Assembly: GCA_018257865.1 (NCBI GenBank)
Contig: JAEUBA010000047.1
Span: forward strand, 124,001-188,000
Direction: 5' to 3'
Length of the DNA stretch: 64,000 bases
Origin: Stereocaulon alpinum
Lineage: Eukaryota; Ascomycota; Lecanoromycetes; Lecanorales; Stereocaulaceae
Positions 56,956-64,000 of this stretch are shown here, one piece after another. A model generated the notes under the pieces. The model saw only the letters and a list, made by a program, of their open reading frames with translations. It did no database searches and was not told where the DNA came from. The position numbers and the translations under genes were made by a program. The number at the start of each line of letters is the position of its first letter. Positions within the stretch are counted from its first letter, which is position 1.

Positions 56956-57536
56956 TACCTCAATCCCAAAAACTTACGACATTCATGAAAATAGACTAAC
57001 ATCTTGAATGACATGGTGGACATTGTCTCCTCTACATTGCTGCCTGTGCGCACCAGAACTTGAGCAATCAACCACTCTACCTAAAAAGATCTTGATATCA
57101 TCTTGAACAACGACTTACTGTCACGCCGATGATTATTGCGCTGAGCTATAGATGTTCCTCGATGCTGCCTGCGAACGGCGCTCGCCGAATAGCCTTTACC
57201 AACAGGATCACTCTCAGACCCCATCGTGTAGAGGCCCTGGGCGGTCTTTGTCAGGCACAACAGATTCCCATTGTTCAAGAATCGCACCCTTGTTCTCTGA
57301 CAAGTCATTCAGTAGCATTGTCAACATCTTCCCTTTCATCAAGACTTGATCTTTGAACAAAGTGCATTATCCATTGCAATTGTTGAGCCATCGACCACGG
57401 CTTTATTAGTAATTTCTCGACCCAAGCTTTCTAGTCTACCAACGCTAGATTTTGCTAACATCTCCAAGCCCCAGACACCCACCAGATACAACAGGAAGTA
57501 CAAGCGTCCCGAAATCAAACACTGCGAGCAGACGTT
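56956..57536. other. Intergenic spacer
   Basis: 580 bp between the DAHP synthase stop and the next gene's ATG. Short overlapping frames only; it should include the promoter of the downstream gene. Confidence 0.45.
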
Positions 57537-59183
57537 ATGGGAAACGGACAGAGCCGAGTCTACATGGACCACAAAAACCAACAATATGTCCGTACGCGGA
57601 GGAGGACATCTCGAGATAGACCGAGAAACCAGAGCACACGTAATCAAACCTCAAGGCGTGACGATGATCCTCTCGATGGCGGTGACCATGGGCGAGGCCA
57701 ATCACCATATTCACGATCTCAGGCGCCGCCAGAGGATGGGGCTTACTATTCTGAGGATGAATACACTCAACCACTCAGCCATGATGAGCGGGCACAGCCC
57801 CATCGTGAAGAGAGAGCCTCATCCAGCTATAGCGAGAGGCCGCCACCTGCACCACAGGCTCGTGGCCGCGAAGAGCCCCCAAGATCGGAGGTCACTCGCG
57901 CGTACATATCCCCAGCTTTTGATCCTCGTCGCCAGGCTCAGTATGAGCAACGATCTAGTAGGATGGAGAGAGAACGGGTTTCTATAGCCGGCAATCGCGG
58001 TCCTCCTCCCGACCTAGGAAGAGAGCATTCGAGGCGAGATCAATCAGCCATGCCAGCTCCGCTAAATGTACAGCGACAAGGCCTCAGGCCGGAGATGATG
58101 AGGGGAGAGCAGGTTCGTAGACGATTCCCTTTCCAGATAAACAACGGCCCGAACGCTGACTCTGAACGCAGTATGATAGGAGAACAGACCCAACCAGGCC
58201 CTTCTAGAAGTGGGCTTGCGGCTGGAGGAGGACACGCCGGGGAGACCGGCCTGGGTGTGGTGGAGATTAAAACATCCTGCCCTAATTGTGGCTTCTGTTT
58301 CGAAAGAAGCCAAACTCAACAGCTTCACGCTAAGACCACATGTGATCCAGGTCAGAGTCGAAAGCAAACCGAGCAGCCCTTCGCGACGCCGGTACCCAGT
58401 CGTATTCCTATCTCGAAGGATACCAGCAACGGTCGAGAAAGCCAGCTGCCCTTTCCAAGTACGGCACTTCCCCGGGCTATGCAGTCAGGGGCTATGGGCA
58501 ATTTGCCAGCTGGTCGATGGCCCTCATCTTCGAGGGTTCCACAACGCCCAGATTCTCCATATCCAGGTGATCCAGCTGTTCAAACACGTCGAGTCTATTC
58601 AAGCACCACGACACCTAGAGGATTGCCATCGCAAATACCGGTTGTGCCTGGGAACATTTCAAGATCACGAATACGAGATTCTATGATGCGTAGTCAGGCA
58701 CAGCGGCTACCATACAATAGCGCTGAGCGGAACATGCACGTCAATTCACCACCTGTACAGAGTTCCAGGCTCATTCATCCTTCTCGGCAACCCCGAGGGC
58801 CACATCAACCCCCCGAGCCAAGCCGGCCTGATCGACCGTTGATAGCCGTTCCAAATGTTGTACAAGGCTGTAAGCGAGATAACAGACATCGTTCCATCCG
58901 AGCTGAAGACGTTACAGACGAGTCGTTGCCGCAACTACAGTCTGGTTGTCGATTTCTGAATGTAGGGCAGTCGACTGCTTCAAGAGTCGAAGAATACACG
59001 GCAGGCATTTCCAGGATCAACGTATCGCCACCAGCAATATTGCCTGCGATAGAGTTAAGACCTCAACGTGCCCTTTCCCGCCGTGTACCACTCACGAGTA
59101 ATCATCTGCCACACCATCCCGAGCCGGCTCAATCGCTAGTTTTACTTCAGATGCAAGAAGCCGCTGCTTGGGGTTATGTATGA
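57537..59183 (+). CDS. Disordered protein with predicted N-myristoylation site and one C2HC finger
   Basis: Single exon, 548 residues, starting MGNGQSRVYMDHKN. Gly2 with Ser6 fits the N-myristoyltransferase recognition pattern, so the mature protein may be membrane-attached. The rest is Arg/Ser/Pro-rich and disordered, except for one finger near residue 245: KTSCPNCGFCFERSQTQQLH then AKTTC, i.e. C-X2-C-X12-H-X4-C, the zf-C2HC pattern. A short hydrophobic-polar block (GCRFLNVGQSTASRVEEYTA) occurs near the C-terminus. No enzyme or known family beyond the finger. Context (between Aro3 and the 2EXR genes) gives no functional hint. It might be a scaffold tethered by lipid. Confidence 0.7.
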   Translation: MGNGQSRVYMDHKNQQYVRTRRRTSRDRPRNQSTRNQTSRRDDDPLDGGDHGRGQSPYSRSQAPPEDGAYYSEDEYTQPLSHDERAQPHREERASSSYSERPPPAPQARGREEPPRSEVTRAYISPAFDPRRQAQYEQRSSRMERERVSIAGNRGPPPDLGREHSRRDQSAMPAPLNVQRQGLRPEMMRGEQVRRRFPFQINNGPNADSERSMIGEQTQPGPSRSGLAAGGGHAGETGLGVVEIKTSCPNCGFCFERSQTQQLHAKTTCDPGQSRKQTEQPFATPVPSRIPISKDTSNGRESQLPFPSTALPRAMQSGAMGNLPAGRWPSSSRVPQRPDSPYPGDPAVQTRRVYSSTTTPRGLPSQIPVVPGNISRSRIRDSMMRSQAQRLPYNSAERNMHVNSPPVQSSRLIHPSRQPRGPHQPPEPSRPDRPLIAVPNVVQGCKRDNRHRSIRAEDVTDESLPQLQSGCRFLNVGQSTASRVEEYTAGISRINVSPPAILPAIELRPQRALSRRVPLTSNHLPHHPEPAQSLVLLQMQEAAAWGYV

Positions 59184-59874
59184 TGTGAGTGATGCCAGAT
59201 CTCATCAATATGCCACTATTTGCTTTCTGCAGGCGTTGATGCAATTATGTGTTCTAGGCGTTCATAGATTGACTTCTTCTATTTCAATCATACAAAGTGA
59301 AGACGATAGCTCAGCCTGCAACCAAAACGCGCTACCTTGTGAAAATTGCAATGTGCTCGCTTAGCACATTCCTTGTGTTTCCATGTATGGTTCCAAAACC
59401 GCCCTGTGACTTTTACCCTATTTCTTGAGAGGAGAAAAGTGGGGACTTACCACTACCAGACTACACGACCCAGAAAATGATTCCAAAAATCAGAAGACGC
59501 CACAACATTCATGCATTCTCCAGGATTGGGAGGTAGTGCTGCTCGGGATCGCCGTTATTTCGCTACCAGGCCACTCCACAAAATGACAACTTTGCTTGCC
59601 ACAAGCAAGCTCGCCAATAGTTGTAGAGTCCCCTCAATACTCATGAAAAGTAATCAACCAGCTGATTCTGAAGGTATCTGATCCGAATGCACGATTAAGT
59701 TCGAACCTCTTCCGTCATGCACAGCCTTGTTTTTCGCCGCCACAACCTTCAGATGACTTACCCCAACGGTGCCAAGCATGGTGTGACCCTGTGAAGATTT
59801 GAAAATTTACAATAAAAAGACATGATTCGGCTCGTGCACTTAGCAATTGAAAGCCTTGAGCATAGAATAACGAG
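59184..59874. other. Intergenic spacer
   Basis: Non-coding, ordinary composition; contains a small imperfect palindrome (GCTTGCCACAAGC near 59594). Nothing else recognised. Confidence 0.45.
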
Positions 59875-60861
59875 ATGTTGGAACGAAAGCTCTGCCTAGT
59901 ACAAGACTGTCGCCAGCATTCCCCTTCTATACCAATATTCTTGCCAACTCCCATCCAAAGATCGAACTACTTGCACCACTCGCAGTATCTGTATCATAAG
60001 CGTTCGGTATGTCCCAAACCCGCTCACGTCTTATCAGTGAGCCTCAGATATGGAACATCTCGACCTGCATCATTCCGTTTCCTAGATCTACCATTAGAGA
60101 TACGAGAGATGATCTATGGCTTCTGTCTAGTAACCAAAGGGACACTTCGAGGGGAAAGTGAGCTATCTACCGTTTCGCACGACTATGAAAAAGCTATTCA
60201 GGAACCCGTTCTGCTGTTCGATGGACTACAAATCTTCCGTACCTGCCGCTTAGTCTCTGAAGAAGCACTACATGTGTTCTATTCCATCAATCATTTTCAC
60301 TTCACCACTTACGGCCATGTGAATCAATGGCCGTGCACGTTCAAGAAGCACTTTGCAATGCTCAGGCACGTCAGCCTTGAGTTCATTGACAACGTCAGCT
60401 GGGCAGGACGACTTGCTCATGCGGATAGGAACAACGCTCAGCTACTCCAAGCGTTGTCTAGGTCGTGTCCTCGACTCCGGACCTTCGCTTTCTACGTCCT
60501 CACCAACCCATCCTACGGCCCTTGGACCCCATTTCACTTTGACTACTTGAGTACAGTGGTATCACTGGACCTCACAACATATGCACTCAGCTCGTTACGC
60601 GGGAATGCGGACACATTGAGCATTGTCGCCTACGGTCGTGAAGATGCACAAGAAGGAATGAGGTCAAAGATAGCCGAGGAATCGGAGTGGAGAGAGCAGA
60701 TACATGATGACTGGCCTCGCGTATCTATGTCAAGGAGACACCACGGTCGGCTTTTGAGACGCAGAGTCCTCCTGCCTATGGAGCAGATACGGGAATGGAG
60801 TACGTCTCGGTCGGCACACAATGAGAGGGTTCCAGCGGATTTGGTTGGAGGGATGACATGA
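59875..60861 (+). CDS. 2EXR-domain (F-box-like) protein, paralogue 1
   Basis: Single exon, 328 residues. The 2EXR motif opens at about residue 65: FRFLDLPLEIREMIYGFCLV, the Leu-Pro-x-Glu-Ile-Arg helix typical of this F-box-like fungal family. It continues with LQIFRTCRLVSEEALHVFYS and NHFHFTTYG, then a shared core with the next gene: LRHVSLEFIDNVSW, CPRLRTFAFYVLTN, ADTLSIVAYG. The role of 2EXR proteins is unknown; the F-box likeness suggests protein-protein contact. The start at 59875 gives a 64-residue non-conserved leader, so a later start or an upstream intron is possible. The C-terminus is basic and unconserved. Confidence 0.8.
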   Translation: MLERKLCLVQDCRQHSPSIPIFLPTPIQRSNYLHHSQYLYHKRSVCPKPAHVLSVSLRYGTSRPASFRFLDLPLEIREMIYGFCLVTKGTLRGESELSTVSHDYEKAIQEPVLLFDGLQIFRTCRLVSEEALHVFYSINHFHFTTYGHVNQWPCTFKKHFAMLRHVSLEFIDNVSWAGRLAHADRNNAQLLQALSRSCPRLRTFAFYVLTNPSYGPWTPFHFDYLSTVVSLDLTTYALSSLRGNADTLSIVAYGREDAQEGMRSKIAEESEWREQIHDDWPRVSMSRRHHGRLLRRRVLLPMEQIREWSTSRSAHNERVPADLVGGMT

Positions 60862-61250
60862 TTACCGGCCTAATTGGACAATGTCCATCTTCTTGATCTC
60901 TTTGTTGCCGTCATTATAGTAGCTCAAAGAGACAATAATTGATAGCCTTGGAGAGTATGACTATCGTTGTTCAATGCTATCGGCTGGACAATGAGCCTCT
61001 TCGAATTTGTCAATGTCCGAAGCTCTGCAAAACGATTGGAATACGTTATAACATATGCCGTCCTTGTTAGCTGGTCAACACTTGCCGCGTCAACACTCGT
61101 TACAGATATAAACTACTTTCGCCCCTTCACTTCAATATCCGGATCACAAGATCTCCACCATCAGAACACCATCAGACAGTCAACCACGCTACAGCTATCC
61201 AACTGTGTCTTTAAGACGACCCTCCTCAGGAAGATACAACCGGACTCAAT
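60862..61250. other. Spacer between tandem 2EXR genes
   Basis: 389 bp including the leader of the second paralogue. No feature recognised. Confidence 0.45.
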
Positions 61251-62450
61251 ATGGCCAACAAGGTCGTTGACCTGATAGGAAATATTCCCTCCCAGTCGCT
61301 GCTAGAGTACCTCAGTACTGGTCTCCAGTCGGAGGCTGAGGTGTTGAAGCCGGCCACTCGACTAGAACTAGAGATCATCGACATGACAAAAGACGTCCTA
61401 TCAACATCAGTCACATCGTTATTTGGGGGTCCTAAGGTAGCGTATCCTTCTTCGATACATGACATAACCGCGTCGCCTACCATCAAGGTGGAGCCTGGGG
61501 TGTCAACAACAAGCGGGTCCACACTGGAGTCTGCAACCCCATTCTCACTGCATCGCCTCGACTCAATCCCAGATTATACGAACCCATCCCTCCTCCACCG
61601 CCTCCCACGAGAGATCCGCCTCGTCATCCTCGGTCACGTGTTGACAGGCCCTTCGGATGTGACTCTCTGCATTCCAAACGAATCGCCACGAACGAAACGT
61701 CTTCCCATTTTCGACGTCACAGCAATCATGCAGACCGACAAAGCATTATGCGAAGAAGCCAAGGCAGTCTTCTACTCCACAAATCGCTTTGATTATAACA
61801 TGGAAGAGGTTTTCTTCCAATGGCCTCCTCCATTCTTCGTGAATCTGCCATTCATGAAGCACGTCAGTTTGTCATTCATAGACGACTATCCGACGAGTGT
61901 TACGTCAAGTGAGAATTTTGCAACTCGCATTGACTGCGCTTTGGGAAGTCTGATCACAGAACTCCCTGAGTTGGCACCAAACCTTCGCACTTTCACTCTC
62001 TACCTCCTCTCAGTACCAGGTCGTTCCGACGACTATCAAGAAAAACTTCTACCTAATGGCGCGAAAACGGCTACAGCTCTCCGCAATTTGCGCACAGAAG
62101 TTGACCGTCTTAGCATTATAGCTTTCGGCCCTCCAGCAGCGCTACAAAAAGTTCGCGATACAGTCGCACCAAAAAATGAATGGTCCGTCAACACCCTTGA
62201 GACTTGGCCTCAGTTCAATATCCCTGAGATGCTGTATCTTGCTATGTCAGAGCGGTTATGGGGCCCTGCCGAGGAGGCAGTTCGAGCGTGGCATCTCTGC
62301 AAAGGGGAACCGCGAGTGAGAAGGAAGCCTTTGGAGTGGGAGGAGGAGCTGTTTGGACTCAGTACCGGGTTTCCAGTCGAATCAAATGCCCAACACCGGA
62401 TGGTGTTTGGGCGGGTCTCGGTACGCCGAATTCATAGAAGAATGGCTTGA
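61251..62450 (+). CDS. 2EXR-domain (F-box-like) protein, paralogue 2
   Basis: Single exon, 399 residues, starting MANKVVDLIGNIPSQSLLEY. After ~110 variable residues the domain reads LLHRLPREIRLVILGHVLTG, IMQTDKALCEEAKAVFYSTN, RFDYNMEEVFFQWPPPF, then MKHVSLSFIDDYPTSV, LAPNLRTFTLYLLSV and VDRLSIIAFG, matching paralogue 1 block for block. A longer C-terminus (YLAMSERLWGPAEEAVRAWH) is absent from paralogue 1. The two genes lie head to tail, consistent with tandem duplication. Function unknown; same inference as for paralogue 1. Confidence 0.82.
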   Translation: MANKVVDLIGNIPSQSLLEYLSTGLQSEAEVLKPATRLELEIIDMTKDVLSTSVTSLFGGPKVAYPSSIHDITASPTIKVEPGVSTTSGSTLESATPFSLHRLDSIPDYTNPSLLHRLPREIRLVILGHVLTGPSDVTLCIPNESPRTKRLPIFDVTAIMQTDKALCEEAKAVFYSTNRFDYNMEEVFFQWPPPFFVNLPFMKHVSLSFIDDYPTSVTSSENFATRIDCALGSLITELPELAPNLRTFTLYLLSVPGRSDDYQEKLLPNGAKTATALRNLRTEVDRLSIIAFGPPAALQKVRDTVAPKNEWSVNTLETWPQFNIPEMLYLAMSERLWGPAEEAVRAWHLCKGEPRVRRKPLEWEEELFGLSTGFPVESNAQHRMVFGRVSVRRIHRRMA

Positions 62451-62714
62451 TTGGCTTTGGTGTGGATCAAGCTTTCTGGTGAGTACTGTCTACGCTTAGA
62501 GTCGATTGCGTTCTATTCTTTTTACGACGTTCCTGTTTATGAACCAAAGCCACGTTTGAATCGTATAGTGTTGCAAAGTTCACCTTATCTTCTCAACTTC
62601 CCAGCACACTAATTTCCTGATACATCATACTTGTTGGTTTAGCATATGAAGCCACAGCAAAGCATGCCTTGTTGACTCAAGACCTCGTATTCTAGCTGAC
62701 ACCTAGCAGCAAGC

Positions 62715-62990
62715 CAGACTATGTCGCCCATTACACCTTTCCGCGCTGGATACAGTGCGCTTGACGTGCAAGACCATCCACGAGGATGCAAAACCCATCA
62801 TCTGCAGACCGAATCGAGTCTGCTTGACAATCGTTACTCCAGCTTTACATTTCGAAACGCTTCGGTGTCTCCATTTAGGAGGCAATGTCAGCATCGGCCA
62901 CAGTTCAAAGAAAGTCGCCAATGCCGATGGTGATATAATTTGTGTGGGTTGCTGGTTTCACCCTACATGTACTCCCTTTCTTCATTAAGA
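62715..62990 (+). pseudogene. Fragment of a third 2EXR-like gene
   Basis: A plus-strand frame reads LHLSALDTVRLTCKTIHEDA then KPIICRPNRVCLTIV, closely resembling the segment after the 2EXR helix (L-R-T-C-K-x-I-H-E-E-A) in this family. No complete Leu-Pro-x-Glu-Ile-Arg helix or conserved downstream core follows before the frame ends near 62988. Best read as a truncated relic next to the two intact paralogues; a small exon of an unrecognised gene is the alternative. Confidence 0.45.
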
Positions 62991-64000
62991 CTAGCGCACG
63001 CATTGAAACGTTCATCGACTGAAGCAGTATCGCAGGCGATGACTGCACCATCAGGACAACGTGTCAAATGATGAAACAACCTTTACGTTGATGACATTAA
63101 GGGTCGAGTCTTGTGTCTCAATCAATCCACATTGCACTCTATCAACACGATCGTTTCCTTTCATTTCCAGCTTGTTTCCATAGCGTTCAACCGTATGAGG
63201 GTGCAGAACAAGCAGTCTCCTATGTAAATCTCAATCATTAGCAAACACTGGTTGATCTTCCTGAAGTGCTCTACCGACACCTCTCGTTCCTAGCTACGAT
63301 CTAACATCCTACACCTTCCGTAGCAGCCAACTCACAACCCCTTTCCCTAAACTTGCTTTCAACACCCAAAACCGTGCCTTCTTCCACAACAACCACCCTG
63401 GTATCTCTTCTACCTCACCCAACTCTCCCAAGTCCATTCGACAATTCCAAACCCCACTAAATCATACAAACGCCATGGCCTCCGAAATTCAAGCAACCAC
63501 AACAGTCCCACCGCATCCCTCACCCTCCTTTTCCCACCATCTATTCCCCCACCAACTTCCACCCTCCCACCTCTCCTTTCAACCAAGCAAACCCACCGGC
63601 CTCCCCCTTCCTCCAACCCAGCCCCCTCCTAAACCCCCTCTACCCTCCTACGCAGGTGCTATACTCTACTATCTCACCATGAAACTACACTCCACCAGCT
63701 CATCATGGCCCTACATCGAAAAACGGATATCGATGAGGTTATAGCGAGCGACTCGCATCACATTGCGTCATATCACTTCTCTTCACAGCATGTCGCATCG
63801 TATCGCATCGCGTCGTGTCCTTGCTTCGTGAATGCACGAATGCTCGAATGCTCAAGAATCGAATCTCAATCTGAGAAATCTCAGGCTACAGTGCATTTGT
63901 TGATGGGGTTTTGGCGTTAGTATCGTGGGTTTTGTGGGGGGGGGGAAGGGGGGGGTTAGGGGGTAGGTAAGTTTGAGAAGGGTAAGGGTATGTAAAGTCG
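62991..64000. other. Right-edge region, mostly non-coding
   Basis: Apart from the doubtful small frame, it contains CATCG/GCATCG short repeats near 63790-63815 and G-rich runs at 63930-63965. No gene supported. Confidence 0.4.
63475..63744 (+). CDS. Doubtful proline-rich small protein
   Basis: 89-residue frame starting MASEIQATTTVPPHPSPSFS, preceded by C/A-rich leader-like sequence. Proline-rich, with LPSYAGAILYYLTMKL near the end. It could be the first exon of a gene continuing to the right of the window. Low-complexity composition makes it weak. Confidence 0.25.
   Translation: MASEIQATTTVPPHPSPSFSHHLFPHQLPPSHLSFQPSKPTGLPLPPTQPPPKPPLPSYAGAILYYLTMKLHSTSSSWPYIEKRISMRL

Noticed and set aside
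63930..64000. G-rich end with GGTTAGGGGG, possible telomere
   Set aside because: Only one TTAGGG-like word among irregular G runs; no tandem array, so not telomeric.
1..64000. Secondary-metabolite gene cluster
   Set aside because: No polyketide synthase, peptide synthetase, terpene cyclase, P450 or pathway regulator was recognised; the conserved genes are housekeeping.

Overview
The window looks like nuclear DNA of a filamentous ascomycete (Pezizomycotina, most likely a dothideomycete). The evidence is: many genes split by 45-90 nt introns with GTRNGT donors and CTAAC/CTGAC-type branch sites; 2EXR-type F-box-like proteins; fungal forms of Gdb1, His1, Aro3, Slx9 and cytochrome c1; and one Copia retrotransposon whose changes are nearly all CpA to TpA, the signature of repeat-induced point mutation (RIP). 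No tRNA, rRNA or CRISPR array was recognised.

Layout. 0-14.5 kb: the 5' part of a monocarboxylate-transporter-like MFS gene running off the left edge, a small CxxC protein, a seven-exon gamma-glutamyltranspeptidase, an ankyrin-repeat protein between two copies of a ~115 bp direct repeat, a charged nuclear-type protein overlapping by 4 bp an MBD4-type DNA glycosylase, and a three-exon four-helix membrane protein. 14.5-29 kb: housekeeping metabolism, with glycogen debranching enzyme, a MuDR-like DNA-binding/zinc-knuckle protein, NAD-dependent glycerol-3-phosphate dehydrogenase, ribosomal protein eS28 and ATP phosphoribosyltransferase. 29-39 kb: accessory genes, with a 1063-residue disordered protein, a secreted protein built from two copies of a four-cysteine domain, a double-BIR plus C2H2 protein, and a fructosamine-kinase-like pseudogene.

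40.9-46.3 kb: a complete but dead Ty1/Copia element of 5392 bp with 212 bp LTRs and a TCATG target duplication, followed by a second AT-rich RIP relic to about 47.05 kb. 47-53.5 kb: an AT-hook protein whose frame is broken by one TAA, Uba4 with a long charged N-terminal extension, and Slx9. 54-57 kb: cytochrome c1 and Aro3-type DAHP synthase, transcribed divergently. 57.5-63 kb: a predicted N-myristoylated C2HC protein, two tandem 2EXR paralogues and a fragment of a third.

The conserved genes form no single pathway. They cover glycogen, glycerol, histidine, aromatic amino acid and glutathione metabolism, respiration, ribosome assembly and tRNA thiolation/urmylation. The accessory content is concentrated around the RIP-mutated element, and two neighbouring genes (38.3 and 48.96 kb) carry in-frame TAA codons of the kind a CpA to TpA change produces. 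Exon joins given here were worked out by hand from splice signals, reading phase and family conservation. Those of GGT, Gdb1, Gpd1, eS28, His1, Uba4, Slx9, Cyt1 and Aro3 are phase-consistent throughout.
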